A stretch of 64,000 bases of DNA from Dirofilaria immitis (GCA_024305405.1 JAKNDB010000109.1:2666001-2730000), one strand, 5' to 3'. Counted from the first letter of the stretch, positions 26,135 to 41,500 are shown. The notes: generated from the letters alone by a model not told the origin. Numbers and translations are program-made.

Positions 26135-27960
26135 GAGACGTAACAAACTGCAACAAATTTATGCAACAAATTGTTCGATTTTAATCGTTGAATGAGACGA
26201 AGGCGGAAGAATATAACTTCAGTTCCAATTTCAAAAATTCCATGGAAATGATACTCACAAACATTAAAAAAGATTTCAGAACTTCAAAATTACGCTTTGG
26301 TGAAGCAACAATTTTTACACTTTTAGTTCACGCTTGTAATAAAAGTTTATTTCTTCCTATCTAAAATGGAAAAAACGCATCATATTGAATTTGCTTTTCT
26401 AAAATTAGAAAATTCTACGAAGTATTCCGCAGAAAAGAAATCTAGAGAAGCCAATCAATTTAGATTGAGAATATCATCTTACTTTGTCAATCCTTACTGC
26501 CCTAAAATTTTTGTCCATTAGCCATATGCAATAATAATTGTAAGAATTTATTTTTCACTGAACATTAATAGTAATACAATATGGTAATCTAGTGACGAAG
26601 ATTATCTTCTTGATTACCCTGACTGGAATAGTTGATAAAAGAATTGGTTTTAGGACAGAGAATAGTAAAATCATGTATCGGAAGAAGCTGACAATCAGAT
26701 TGCCGTTGAGTAGTCCCACGTTTCTGTAATGAAACCTAACAAGGAATTGCGAGATTTGCAATGAATAAGGCTATCGTAAATCATTTAACATGCAATAGAT
26801 GAACACAAAGGTTAGCTGACGATCATCTGTTCCTCAAAGGGTGATAGCGAAAGTATGGATGGTATTATTTGACGTTAATCAATATAAAAATTTCTATAAC
26901 ATATATCCCAAATACAAGAATACTTTGGTTATAGGGATATTTTAAATTTTATGAATTATATTGGTCTTTCCGACTTTCGACACTTAGAATCAGCGGAATC
27001 TCTCTAAATTTCTGCAGAAAATGAATGTTCCATATAGAACTATTTATTAATCAAGAAACTGTATCTACAGTGATTGCTCAACTTGGCATTAATTTTTTTT
27101 TATTTTTCGGACCTGGTGGAATAATTGTCTTCAATTTCAAAAGGAAAACAGTTTGGTATTTCTTTCTCCCACAAACCTTAAGCTTATGGATCAAAAAGTG
27201 ATGTAAGCAAATGACTGGTGGTATGATTCAGATTAATGCATACGGCAGTGCAGATAAAATTTTTAGATGCTTATTCTTGAAATCAATATACTTTCGTTTT
27301 ATCAAGTTATCAGGATACCCAATCCTAAGAATATCTTATTAAAAATCCAAAGTAGTTATTGGAAAAAATATATATATTGACTGATAACAGTTTTTATGGC
27401 AAATTAACTAAATCATGTGTCTCTTCGGAGTGGGTCTGTATCATGATGAGGTGTTGATCGAGAATAATAAATGATTATTCTCAATAGTTATTGCTAAGAA
27501 GCCGAGGTTACTATGAAAGCATTATTCATCGAAGGGTTGATAAAGGTTATCGGCTTAATGTAAACTATCGATATTTATTAATAGGTCTGCTGCACAATTG
27601 CAATATAATAGTAAGATGGGAAACTAGAGGTTGGTTTTTTACTTCATTATCAAGGTTGCTCAGTGTTTGGATAACATTGCAGAAGAAAAATTGAAGTATT
27701 TAAAATTTTATGAATAGAACTAGAAGGTTGTGATACTTATTAATCTAAATTAGCTATATAATAATTTCAATATAAATTTACTTTTTATGGATAATAATAT
27801 ATCGCCATGTAGGTGGCTATATGTCAAATGACTGAGTTCCATTATGTTAATAATTATAGAAACCATAAATGGAAAAAATAGAATCAAATACGCAGTCTGA
27901 AACTGTAATCTGTCATTTGCTTTTTGCACTTAGTAATCATCAATCTAACTGCTGCTGACC

Positions 27961-28089
27961 TCAGTAGTAGGCTTCCGTTTTCGGTGGTTTATCGGTGTAA
28001 TAAATCGATACTTCTTGTGCAACATGTATTTTCACATCAGGCAAAAACGGAATAGGAATAATAGCTTCTATTGCTTTATATTCGTTGGT
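27961..28089 (-). CDS. Possible terminal exon of an unrecognised gene
   Basis: On the minus strand the acceptor tcttccgatag is followed by 42 sense codons in phase 0 and a TGA at 27963-27961. The peptide has protein-like composition with no low complexity: it begins TNEYKAIEAIIPIPFLPDVK and ends DKPPKTEAYY. I could not find convincing upstream exons on the minus strand between 28.1 and 35 kb, and I do not recognise the sequence. Confidence 0.35.
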   Translation of the reverse strand, partial: TNEYKAIEAIIPIPFLPDVKIHVAQEVSIYYTDKPPKTEAYY

Positions 28090-29177
28090 CTATCGGAAGA
28101 TAAGGCTTAGAAGAAATGCATAAGAAAATCAGCATAATATCGGGCTTAGAAAGACGATATAGCCAATGCTCATGTGGCAGTAAATGATTGATTGATTGCT
28201 TACACAACATTCATTCACTCAGTGCAGTGCGTGGTCATCGGAGTTATCAGCTCTCACTACTCACAGTTAGTGGAACTTCTTTGTTGATTTCACTTATTAT
28301 TTATTTCTTATCAACAGTGAACAATGCACTTCGATATTCAGATTCCCTATCAGTATTTTAATCAATATACACAAATTCCGATATACATTGCTCATTCAGT
28401 AATATAAAATTATAAATTATGTTTACTTCACATAATCAAAATGCCATTAACATTTTTTTCAAAAATATACATTTCAGAAATAAAGACACCGAATATTATA
28501 CGATCTAATTTTTTACTATTCCGATGAAGAAAAGGAAACTTTAAAGGTGTTACAATCAATAAAGTGCATCAAGCTGCAGTTGCGATTGCAGCTAATGTTG
28601 AGTTATCACTGCTATGATCATCATCATAATCATGACTATCGCTGTCATTCTTTACAACAGTAATACATATTGAATAGGCAGATAACAATTGATATACGAC
28701 GACAACTGCCTTTTATCAGAAATGATTAAACGGGCAATCTTCTTAACACTCTCATCCTGACAAAATTGCACAATTCCCAATCGAACAATAACCCCAATTT
28801 AATGTCCATCACTTCTCCAAACATCTATCCTATTATCTCTTTTGTTTTATGATATGAATCCATCCGACTGATAGGGACGCAAATATAAAATAACCTGTTT
28901 GCTCTTCCCACTTTCCCTTCATTTACCTTCAGTCATCAGTAGCCCTCCGCGTAGCACTCCTTTATTTATCACTAATTCTCGAATTCCTGACACTGACTTT
29001 GCTGCACATTTACCCCATATATATCATGCCCTGTCATCATGGTAACACATGCAGACACATGCATCTGTCCCTTACCCTGTCCTATCAGCTGACTGCTGAT
29101 GGACAATTTTGGTTCAGCATAGCAAGTCGTACAGTGTTGGGATAATAATTCTTTTGTCACACTTCAAAATGTATCAT

Positions 29178-29263
29178 TTTGTAAACAGAAATTAGTGATT
29201 CTGAAATGCATAATACAGGCTTTGTAAACAGAAATTAGTGATTCTGAAATGCATAATACAGGC
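29178..29263 (+). repeat. Perfect 43-bp tandem duplication (two copies)
   Basis: The 43 bases beginning tttgtaaacagaaattagtg and ending cataatacaggc occur at 29178-29220 and again, identical, at 29221-29263. Confidence 0.97.
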
Positions 29264-32200
29264 TTTCGCTGTCATCTAATTTAAATGAATCTTAAATTCT
29301 TATTCCATGTTTTTAAATCACCATAGGCAAATAAAATGCTTCATTTCCTTTCAAGTTAAATTCGTACCTGGAATCTAATGTCATTTATATATGAATCATG
29401 AAATTCTTGTAGTTCAATGAGCACGCTGCATGCATACTAACGCGTGATAATAGATTTGCCTAATTTTAAGCCTTTAATAAGATTTAACAAATATAGCTGA
29501 AGCGACTTCATACCGAAATATATTTTAACAGAACATCATATCACAGAATCCTAAATCAGATTTCAGCTAATGGAATGAAATTTCTTCAAGAATTTAGGAG
29601 CATTTACCAAAAATTTTTCGCATCGTCTAGCATTTTAACTTATGCTGTTGGGTAAAAAATTTTCATAATGCATTCTTGTGATACTTTTTACACAAATTTT
29701 TCCAAAAATTATTCGAACAGAAAAGAATAATTAAAAACCTGCTCAACATTTTCTATTTTTGTGAAAAGGAGAGAGAGAAAGACGGAGAACGAAAGGCAAA
29801 TCACTGCCGTCATTGCCACATGATCATTTTCGTCACTTTACAAAACTGTTTTTGTTTAATTTCTTTCAACCTTTTCTTTAAGATTTGATTAATGACCGCT
29901 GTTTTTGTAATCTTGCATAATTTCTCTTATGCAAGCTTCTCTGCTTTATATAGTAGAATTTTTCTCTATTCATTTGAGTTATTTGGAATTCTAAATAATG
30001 GAATTATTGTCTCACGTAGCCACTGCCCTCTTGATAAAAACTTTCCCCGGATATTGTGATAAAGCTATCAACGAAAGTAACAAAAATCATTTTGAAAATT
30101 TGTCTTTAAGAAGGATCTGACTGACACATTGATAAATATGTCAGTTGAGCTGTCCATTTACATAATCATAATCAAACAAAATAGTTTTCATTTTCATACG
30201 AAATATGTTTGCTGTGTATTGCATATTTAATTTATTTTATACATTGTGTCAGCTAATGAACGAAATCATGAATACATAATCATTCTTAATATGAAAAAAA
30301 AGTAGTTCGTTATTTTCGCTATGCATTACAATAAATATGAACATTAAATTCAATTTGAATATAAAGTGGACGACGGACATTCATGAATCCACATTTAATC
30401 CACATATAGGTGGTGTTTGCAAACACATTGACCTTCCCATTACTTCAGATTTTTTGCTATTTTACATTAAATTTTTTATTAACATTAAATTTCTTGGAAC
30501 TTTCCGGAAAATTATGTTTTTGAGATTTGTGAAATGAATACGTTGACAGTAAATATTTTCTCGATTATTATTCTCATTTATTTTTGACTTATTTAAGGCT
30601 CTATACTAGTATTAGATTGTTATTTTTCCATACAGTATTAGTGTTTTGATGATAAAAGTATTTGGCTTTCTTAAGTGTGCTTCACATTTAATGGGGTTCA
30701 TATGGAAAAGGTGTAGATTTTCTGTCATCATGATCCTGAATATTGCGTAGTTCCTTGATTACGGTCATTATCTTTGTCCTTATTAGTTATGATTCTACAC
30801 TGAAGCTAAAACTTCTCTGGAATCTCCATACTTTCAAAATATTTCTCTGAATCTCTAGTATCAAAGAAGAAAATTATTTTCTGATTCCTAGGGTATTGCT
30901 ATGTAGCCTCACAGAAGTCCAAATGTTTTTCCCCAAGCATTTCAACTTCCTTTAGAAAGAGGCCTGAAATGAAGTTAAAAATTATTGGCCTTGCAGTCTT
31001 AGTTCTGATTTTTAATCTTTTTAGGAAGTGATGCATTGATCACTCTCAATCACATAATATATATCCTAAAACCATAACAAAAATCGTATGAGAATATTCA
31101 ACACGGCAAAATACAGCGGTAATGTTCCAAAGTCATTTTTTCTACAATATTATTTTTGAAAAAACAAACCTTATGCTTCGAAAACTACTGAGCTTTATGA
31201 CAATCTCTTTAATTGATTTTGAGTTATGCATATGTGCTTTAAACTTTTTTGCACCAACTGTTTCTTCCCATACAAGTTGTTAAGTATTTTAACAAAGTTT
31301 TCTCAGAAGTGACAAGGGATCTATTTTTGATCATAATTCAAAAACTTATACAAAAGAAAAGTGTTCCTTTATGGAAATTAGATTTCAAAGTTGTTATCTC
31401 TTAAGCGATATAGAATAAATCAGCCTGGTCTTTATTTTTATTATGATGAAGATTGGAAATTGTGAATTAGTCCAATAAAATTCACTATAGGAATAAATTG
31501 AAATCCTGTCAATTACGGAGGATCGCATGACACAGTCCATTTAACTTATTTTAAGTGAATTATCTATTATTACTGGTACTACGACCAAATACCAGCGAGT
31601 GAACCGATTCAGTAAAAATTAAGATCCAGAGCTTATTAATACTGGGCATATTATCTATTTGCAAGCCAAAGTTCAAACTATTTTAATCCTAAAATTGAAA
31701 ATCATTCGAGAGGAACCCTTTATTTCCGGAATCATGAACTTTGAACTTTTAACTTTACGAGGTCCCTGATCTTTAGATACTAGTAAGAAAAGGAATTTTC
31801 TGGAATTCTGATGATTCGGACGTCAGACAAATGGTTTTCATTATTTGTTTTTCAAGCAGTTATCTTTTTTAGGAATTCCTCAACAGTTCAAATTTTCAGC
31901 TTGTCGCTTTTATTATAATAAATTTTCCAATTTGGAAATTCCTTGAATCAGTGCAATGTATCTCAATTTCACTTTGAAATCAATATTTCTTTTTCGTCTC
32001 ACATTCTGCCTTGCTTCTTTTCATTTTTATTCCGCATTTTCATAACTTTTCTGTGTCGTTCTTCTCCCAGTTCTATTTTGTCGCATTGCTCAAAAACTTT
32101 CATATTTGATTTGGAAAGCACATTTATGCTGACATTTTCACTGAATTATCCTCTTATAGTTTTGATGTAGCAGCAACCGTCATAAAATGTTTGTATCATA

Positions 32201-33288
32201 CAACTTCATCAAGAAATTTCGCTTGTCATTTGATTATTAAAATTTTCAGATTTCCTTACATTCTTTACTATAACCTTCTACATAGCCATAAAAGCTGTTC
32301 CGCATTCAACGAAAAAGTATTCTAGAGGAAAGCATAGATGCAAGGATGACGAAAGGGAGGGTAATAGTTGGATTAAAAAAAAGTGACAAAGGAAAGAAGT
32401 ATGTTTATTTATGAAATATATGCTTTCTTATTGTTTTATTTGTATATGGATGGCAATAAATGAATTATTATTCTTTTCAAAATGCTGCTGTAGCACTGAT
32501 TATATGTGATTGACAACAATGTTGACGATATTTTAAAACTGCATTCTAAATCACCCTTCTTCGTTGCATCTTTTTTCATTTGCTGAAATTATCTCGGAGA
32601 AGCTTCAATTTAGTCTTGGAAAATCTCGCATTTCGTTTTAGCAAATTTTTCAATATCGTTTTAATCAGCTGCGCTTAAATAAAGGGATCTTGTCTACAGC
32701 GATGTCAAATTGCAGAGTAGCTAATATTTCAAAGACAAAATTATCATTGTTTTTATGCCTTGTGGATGGGCAATGGGCCTTATATTATTTTGAATTATTA
32801 TGTTGATACTTTGTCACTATCTCGTACTTGGTGCGCATTTCACTTTGTTGTTCAATCATCTTTTTCTTGTTTTCCTGCTAGAATTTATTTTTATTTATCA
32901 ATAGAAGTCATGTAGCAATACAAAAACAATTTTGAACAGTTTATATTTTGAATTCAAGTTTTTACTTTTGAGTTGAGCTTTTCATGCAAAATATTTTTTA
33001 CAAAGTCAAGTAGTTAAAAACTTCCCACTTAAATAATCTCGAAATATTATATTGCTTTCACGAGAACGATTTACTGCTTTCTTGTTGATAAACTGCTTTT
33101 TTATGTGTTTTAATTTAAAAAAAAAGAACTTTCGAATAAAAATTGTCCAAAAAAACATAAACAATCATTATATATTTTTAATTGTTTGGACTCTCGAAGT
33201 TATCAATTTTACTGTTCGTTCATTTTCCGTTTCTCGCATCTCTTTTTAAAGATATATTTTTAAACTATCCTTTGTTAGAATTAAAAAT

Positions 33289-33348
33289 TTCCTCTCCCTC
33301 CATCCTCTTTCTCCTTTTCATCTCCCTTCACCTCCTCTCCTCCCAGTT
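33289..33348 (+). repeat. Polypyrimidine tract
   Basis: About 60 bases dominated by CT/CCT on the plus strand in the gene-poor region; no coding signal. Confidence 0.8.
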
Positions 33349-35480
33349 TATTAGAAATTTTTCCATCTTTTTGAAAAAATTCGAATCTCTGAAACTCATG
33401 CATAGATTTGCTGAGAATTAATGGAAATGGAGGGATTTTTTCAGATCGATTTATTGTTTTGCACAAGTTATATTTTTCAACATAACAAGTTGTGGTAGAA
33501 ATACGCGATCCACTCACTCATTTCTTGTTTTTTGTCACTTGATTTACTGTTTTCTTTCATGATTATTTATCTAGGAAAGAGAAAAATCTTGTATAGACAA
33601 ATGTCTGAAATGCCTTTGAAAAGTTTCTAATTAAGAGTTTCTTTAACTGATTATTTTAGTTCTTCGCCAAATTATACATCTGTTTTCATCATCTCTTTAT
33701 TTTATTCTCGAAAATTTCACAAAATTTCCTCGATGACTAAGCATGATTGCGATATCTTGCTCTAAAATTGTGCATGTCACGGAGTTTGAGGTTGCTGTGA
33801 GGCCGGCTATAGTGACAAGCGTCATTTCATTTCAGATAGTACTAGTGATATTTCATCTGTTTATCGATAATGAACTTTTCTAAAAATATTACTTAGAAGA
33901 TATTATTTATGTGAAGATTTGCTGAGAGATCCTTGATGTTTTCTAGTAACTGTTATGAACACTTTGAAATATGCCGTCTTTTTTGAAGATTTAATATTTT
34001 ATCTTATTGGATTTATAAAGCGTAACTTATGGAATTGATTAGACAAGTCACCCAGTTAGTGTTTAAATTTAGCGTACAAATAATGCAGTTAAAATTTAAG
34101 TTATCTGGTCAACAAAATTGCGTCAGTGAATTTACGGTAACCTTCCAAACTGGCACGAATAAATTACCTATAAAATGCTACACATGTAACATTTTCGTTG
34201 AATCGTTGTTTCATTCTAATAACGGGAAATCAAAAATAAAATAAACAGTTGAATACTTCGGAATTTGAAAATTGCTTACTAAAAATTTTTCCCAAACAAA
34301 TAACCGAATTTTCTTCTCAAAAGTGTATAACGAGTTACATCTCTATCAATAAACTGAAATTGCCGTTTTGAATTGGACAAATTTTAAATTGACCGTGCCT
34401 GAATTTTCTCACTAATGAATATCTTTCTTAAATTTCTGAATTTTTTACTATCTGCAAAATAACGAGTGAGTAACTTACAGTGATGTTTGGATTCGAGTAA
34501 CATTATATCGAAAAGATTCAAGGAACAGGAAAGAAATTCAGAAATTTGTTTGCATCACAGAGTATTATTTGCATGCCATACAGAATCTTTAGTTGTTTTT
34601 ATTAGGATAAATAGGCTCGATTTTCTTAGAAAAGCAAAAAAACATCAAATTTAAATCCTAATCCATAGCTTATTTTAAGCGGACTTTCTCTATGGTTTAC
34701 TAAGTTTTTTTGAAATACTTATTTATGAATAATTTGCAACTGAAATAGTGAATAAATTCTGTTTACAAAACATGTAATGAGTAAACAGAGTTTAATAATT
34801 TAGACAATATGATGCATAATCTTGAAATATGGAAAATGAATAACATAAAATAGGCCATTCAGTATTAGAAGCGCTTCTTTCTAGCTACTCGAAGTATTTG
34901 TCACTTCATGCGCATGCTGAATACGATTTTTTCTCTGCTCCTCCTAAAATACTTAATATCTTAGTCAGTGAAAAAAATTTATTTCGCATAATTCGAAATT
35001 GTTTCCATTGTTTCATTTTCATATTATTGAAATTTCTGCATTTGTAACTTATATTTACGATTAAGTCGAAGATATCGAACTGCATTAGTTTAAGTTATTG
35101 TGAACCCGGCTGTCATTCTACCTTATTAGTTCGTCCAGATGTCTAACGTATTCTTCGGCTTTCTTCTGCATTCCACATTTTCAGCAGTTGAAAATCATTT
35201 TAAAGAAATACGCCACTAAAGACGAAACAAGCATAAAATATCTTCAAAAGTAAGGATTATTCGCCGCCTTTAATGACCGAATCAGTTCGCTTGCATGTGT
35301 ATAATACATTAGAATAATTCGTTTTTCCAGAGTGCTGTAATGTAGGAAGCTTACACACAATGGAAAACTGATACAAGGCCGATGATTAAAATTGTTGTAA
35401 CAACTGGGAACGATAGACAGATATGAATTTATTTATGAAACAACAGGAAACAACGGAATCAAACAACAGATTATGCTGTC

Positions 35481-35492
35481 AATAAATTTCAG
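35481..35492 (+). promoter_or_regulatory. Possible spliced-leader acceptor of the Ig/FN3 receptor gene
   Basis: aataaatttcag is a strong nematode acceptor 43 bases before the preferred ATG at 35536. Trans-splicing here would leave a short 5' UTR. Confidence 0.45.
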
Positions 35493-35535
35493 TCTATTTT
35501 CCATCTGCTTTTATTCGAATTTAATATGCCGACTA

Positions 35536-38500
35536 ATGTACAAATACAATGTAATAATTTTGCTACTTATATGCCAAATGATTCTCATTTCTTCGGAAAA
35601 CAGTAAGTTTGTTTTTTTTTGTGGATTTTTGTTATACGAATTTCTTCTAAGAATCTGAAGTGGAGTCTAAAAGTAACAAATTTTGAGCTAAGGGATCGAG
35701 GAATCGAAATCTGATAAAGCTCTAAATGTTCATGTCGTTTATATAGATGATGAAAAATGATATAATTTGAAAATAATAAGTTGGTATATAATGTAAATTC
35801 TGTGTCAAAAAAATTCCCATTTTTCATATATCCATAACAACGGTTAACCAATTCAACAGTTTCACTATGATATCCCCATAGATTAAGGGTATATTTGCTA
35901 ATTAAAATATATTATAAACTCATTTAGGATTAGTTACCTCCACAATTTAGGAATTTTCAAATTACCGCGGCTAATACTGCATGCAGATCAGTACTACCTG
36001 GTTAAGCGTAAAGCTGTTGATATGTCATGCCAGATAGAGCCAGGCTGGCGTGGAGCGACCATGGCCGATGTACACTGGATCAAAGACGGTATACCAATCA
36101 GCGAACTTGAAAATGAAAATATGCGCAACGAATTGCTTATCGATGGGCCTACGTAATTTTTTCGTGTGTTTAGATATCCAAGTTATACGAAGTCAGTCTC
36201 AAAATAATATTGTAGCCAGCTTAAGAATGTTGTAAAGTATAAGATTTTTGACTGATGTTACAATGTCTATGAGTTCTAAAATCGATATCAACTTATAGCT
36301 TGAAAATACAAAATGGAAAGTATCATGCCGAAGGAGATTATCAGTGTTCAGCCTTAATACGGGGTGTGCGATTGTCTAATGGGAAACATATTGATACACG
36401 TCTTGTTTCCGCTCCAGTAAAATTTCGTCGTGCCAGGATTACCAAATTTGAAAAAGTTGCACCGGAGGTTTTATCTCCTATTTTTAACCTCCTTATGGCA
36501 AGCGAATTTTCAAGTCTTTTCTTTAGATTCTCGTTTCATTTTATTGGTAATTAGAGTTAAGTAAGTATTTAAGACAAATTTTTGTTATTCAGAGTATGGC
36601 TGTATTTCAAGGACAGATTGCTCGTTTACCATGCTCAGGGATGCCTGATGTGATTCCTGGTCCTCCAGAGATAACATTCGAGAAAGAAGGTCATGGTAAA
36701 CTTCTGGGAATACCGGGTAATGGTTATGAATTTCGACTTTGTGAACAGTGGAACAAAATTTTTAAATCTTCTGTGGAATTTATATTTGATAAATATAATA
36801 TTTGAAAATTCTGTAGTTAGTGTTAAATTATTATTAATGAAATTGCTCATCATAACAAAAATGTCAATTTGTTAAAATTAAAGTTTTCGCATTTCACTGT
36901 GTGTCAAAATATATCAAGTCATCAAAGTTAGTACTGCCGACTCCTTTACTGTTTACAATTATAGTTGTTATTAATGTGCAAATTTCTGATTATTATTATG
37001 AGATCATAAAAGTTTTGACTCCCCACTAGTCATAATTTATTCCATAGGCGATGAAAGATATCTCTCGACGTCATCTGGTATGCAAATATCTTTTTCAAAG
37101 TTATCAGATTCAGGCAGTTATTACTGTGTTGTTCGTAATACATTTACCAATCAGACCCGCAGATCGCCGTACTTTGTTAAGTTAGAGGTAAATTTTAGGG
37201 TTTTATTAAATTGCAAGTGAATTTTATAATTTTTCCTGTTACAAAGCAGTAAGGAATAAGGAAAATCGGTTTTTCTTTTTTTTTTTTTTGAAAAAGTCGT
37301 CTTCTCAATAACATTGTAGTGGCATATCTAGACATAGCACTATTTATTTTATTGATTATCGCGCATTTCTTCCGGCTCACATTATTCTTGATATGTGCAG
37401 CATGCATAAAATGAAGTTGTTGTAACCATGCTTGCTGACTTTCATCCTATTTTTCATTATGCAGGTATTGGCAAAAAGATACAACAGCATTGAGCCTGTG
37501 CTTGTTTATCCTGTAACATTATCCTCAATTAATGGACCCATTATTATTGATGTTGTCAAAGGGCAAACTGCCCTACTGGAGTGCATCGTTACATCTGCAA
37601 AGATTATTTGGACAAGGGTAGCTCTCTTCCATACTTTTCATAATTTTCACTAACTGACCAATATGAGACTGAAAATGAGTAATTTTAATGATAAGAGGAA
37701 AAGAAGAATAATACTGGGAGAGAATGATTCTTTTCCTATGGAAATGTGAAATCAAGATTGAAAAGTCGCGATCGGGAAATTTCATATTTGATATTTTTGA
37801 ATCAATCTATAGCTATATGCGGGAGAAACAGAAATATCAGTAAGTAGCGAAAGAATACGACTGCGTCAAATTTGGGGCAATTTGCAAATTCAACAAGTAA
37901 ATGAAGCAGATACCGGTATTTACATTTGTGAAAGTATGGCGCTGCTTTCTCATACTGCCGTTGAATTTCCTAAAGTTTATTACAATCTACGGGTGCATGC
38001 ACCAACCGATGTACAGCTTATGTTAGGACAACTTGCTGCAGATAAAAACTGGAAAGTGAGCAAAATTTCTTCTCCAATTTTTAAGTTTATCGTTTTCAGA
38101 AATTCTACTTTAATCAATTTTTTTCTGGAATTTGCTTGATTTCGAGAACAGTCTTAACCAAAAGTAGTTCTGGGTTGAATTGTTTCATTCAAGATTCTTG
38201 ATGTTCTTGTTTCAAATTTGATTCGGTTTTTTTGAAATAATCACATTTTATACCCCTCAGACGTAGTGTTCAATTTTTCAACACTTTTCGAAATTCTGAA
38301 TCAAAACTATTTTTGGGCCGAAATTTTATAATTTCAGTTGAGTTGTTTGGCGCTAAATTTACATTATGAGATTCCGATGGTATATATAAATGGGTTGACA
38401 TTGATTGATGCAATGAATAAACTTGGCGTACCACCACATATTAATTTTTTACAAATCCGATAAATGCCACATTGACTTCTAGTGTTGCACTATCAGGCAG

Positions 38501-41500
38501 TGTGCAGGTATGTATTTATATTTTCAGCGAGATGCACTTGGTCACTCTGTTCGCAGCCTCATATATCATGTAATAAAACTTTTCGTGATAGTTACCATAC
38601 CACATTGCAGTGTATTTCACGACCAGCGATGGATGAAGCAGAGGTATACAGGAATGGCTTGGAACGTGGTAGAGCAATGAATTTGTATGTTGATAGTCGA
38701 GTCAATCGCCAGATTAACTTAATTTTGCAAGGACCAGAAAAATTCAACCAAGATAGCTGGTGAGACGGCACAAATGGTCTGTTTGGTTGTACCACGAACA
38801 ACTAAGACCATTTGGACCAAAGGTTTATTAAATTCTGGTGTTTATAACAACTGAAATCAATTGCTACTATAAAAATTAGATTCCGTGAAGGCCTGTGCCT
38901 TCAAATTAAAAGAAATAAGTGGGAGCGACCTTTCCCATTAAATTCAAGGAAACTGATTTTTCGCATTTCATTTTTCATGTTTTTTTTGATGCAGATGGCA
39001 AACGTATGGCGCTAATTGGAAAAAGCGTATTCGATTAATTGGAACAGCAAGTTTACAAATTTCCGATGTACAACTGGAAGATGAAGGGTGGTACACTTGT
39101 GAAGTCACTGATAACACAAATCATATGACACGTTCCAGTGCCTACCTAAAAATCATTCGTAATCATTGTTTAAATTAACGGAGTTTCTACTATTTTGATT
39201 CATATGCTTTTAGATTTCTAAGAGCTACTGTCGGAAATTCTCAAATTTACAAACAAAATTTTCAGCGAAAAAAGTACTTTTACAAGATGAGAAAGAAAGT
39301 GGGATGGAAAATCGAGAAAATATACTATCTGACAACAGTGTTACGCAATATCAAAACGAGGTTTAGTCTGTTTAAATCGCACTTTAAATAGTTAAATACT
39401 GAATTTTGATGATAAAATTTTTTAATACTTTGAAATTATTTATTAGTGCATTCATTGTAAGAGCATAAGCAATATATATTTGTCATGCAGTAATGGAAAC
39501 TTGCAATTTTGTTCATTACCTTGATAACTGTGAGAATGTCCGACATTTTTTTACCTATTTAATTTAGGCTTTCCGAATTTCAAATAAATCGCTTTGTTTC
39601 CTTAATTTTAAATGGAAAATTAGTCGCTAATGTTTAAGGAAGAGGAAAAACTGCAAACGGAAACGGATGTATCGAAAGAATTTTCAATCAATACGCCACA
39701 TGCGTTCATTTCCGGAAGAAGTGTACGAGTACTGTGGTCATTACCCAAAAGTTATTCATTTTCCAACAAAATCGCCTCATTTCAAATTGAATTTCGAACT
39801 GAGAGTAGTGACAAGAAATGGATCGTGGGCGATGTGGTAGATGGCAATGTGCGCGGTGTTATTCTCAAAGCTTTGCTTCCTATAAATAGGTTGGATTGTT
39901 TTGCTTATGTTTCTTTTCTCTTGAAATTTAGAAAAGGGGCAGTTAAATACAAATTATATAACCGCTGATTTTGGATGAAGCTCAAATACGGAAGAAAAGA
40001 ATTTCGATAAATTTGAGGATCAAAACTGCGGACATCAGAGCCTTGGAAATTTATGAAGTGACTTCTTAGCTTCCGATTTTCATCATAAAGAAAGTCATTC
40101 TTGCTGATGAAACGTTTATAATCGTATTATACAGTAAATAGAATTTACAGCTGTTGAGTATGCAAGATTCCAAATCGTTTATAGAATTTCAAATATACTG
40201 CAAAATTTTGGCCGTAAGTTATGAAAAATTCGCATTTTAGATACCAATTTCGAGTTTTAATGAAGATGTTGGATCAGAGTATTATAACAAGTCGACCTAC
40301 CGGATGGCTTAAGATTGAAAAGGCATTTGAAAGTGGTGACGAAGTCAGTGCACAACTGAATATTATCTTCTTTCCTCCAATTTTGGATACCGTTCTTCAA
40401 CCTCATTAGAATTACACTGATCCGAACTATTTAAGATCTCCAAAACTTTTCTCGTTTCATATGCTAATGTTTCTGATGAAGACTACACACATACGGTTCC
40501 TCCAAATTAGATTAAAGACAAAGTTCCGAAAGTTTTAAACCGTTGGAGTAGCACAAATTTATGAAATACATATCACTCTTAATACTGCTTATTTTTTGCG
40601 ATCAAATTGCAGTGTTTCAGATGCTATCGAACAGTTCATTTTTGATGACTAATTTAAGTGATTTACTGCCTTCTACGGAGTATCAGGCCATTGTTGAAAT
40701 CGAATTTGCTGACGAAACGAGCCAACCAAGCGAACTATCTGTGGCACGCACTTTAGGTTGAATTAATGTAGCAAATTTTTAGTCATGATTTTTCAATTAG
40801 GAATTGTTTAATTTCCTATGATTTTTGGCTCACTTACTAATATTTCTATTTTTGTGTCATTTATATAGATAAAACATTCCAAAACTTGACAACTAATAAC
40901 GCCTCAAATCTTTTCGCATTATTCAATTACCGTTTCTTATATATGACGTCAAACTGGAGCACTCAGAGCGCCATCTTCCTCCTTATTGCTTCATTCTTTG
41001 CATTAACTGTTCTTGTTATATTTGGCTTATTGTTATACAATCTGAAGCGACGACATGTAAGAAAAATTGGTAGGAATACGTTTGCTTTTAAGTAATTTCG
41101 TTTAAAAAAAAAAGAAAAAAAACTTAATTTTGGAACTTCTTCAAACAGAAGTAGAAATGTATTCTAGAATTGGATGACTAGCAGTTCTTCAATAAATAGC
41201 TTAATATTTTATTACTACTATTAACACCATCTTTTTTGTTACAAGTAATCTGCTCTTATTTGAAGCTGCTCGCGGTAAATTTATGGACACATCACATAGA
41301 ATATTCAATGAACAACGGGTTCAAAAATCACATCTTTACTACGAACCAGGGATAACAATGTCAGCCATAAGTGATATGAATGAATTTATTCCCCTTAACA
41401 TGAAGGTTAATAATAAAATTTTGGCCAAAATTTCAAATTTTTTATTTAGCAAAATAGAAAATCAAATTTTTAAATGCGTTCATAATAGGAATGTAATAAT

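Larger units (their letters stand above)
28090..35477. other. Long gene-poor region
   Basis: About 7.4 kb with no exon I can support on either strand. It contains a 43-bp tandem duplication (29178), a CT-rich tract (33289), and a GC-richer patch at 28980-29160 with an open minus-strand frame and a donor-like GGGTAAGG near 29080. That patch could be part of a 5' exon but shows no domain. The region may hold regulatory DNA for the Ig/FN3 receptor gene or introns of the unidentified minus-strand gene. Confidence 0.45.

Noticed and set aside
28570..28720. Minus-strand stretch reading as a hydrophobic segment then an Asp/Ser/His-rich tail
   Set aside because: The acidic tail comes from a short CAT/GAT repeat, overlapping frames of similar length exist on the same strand, and the acceptor is weak.
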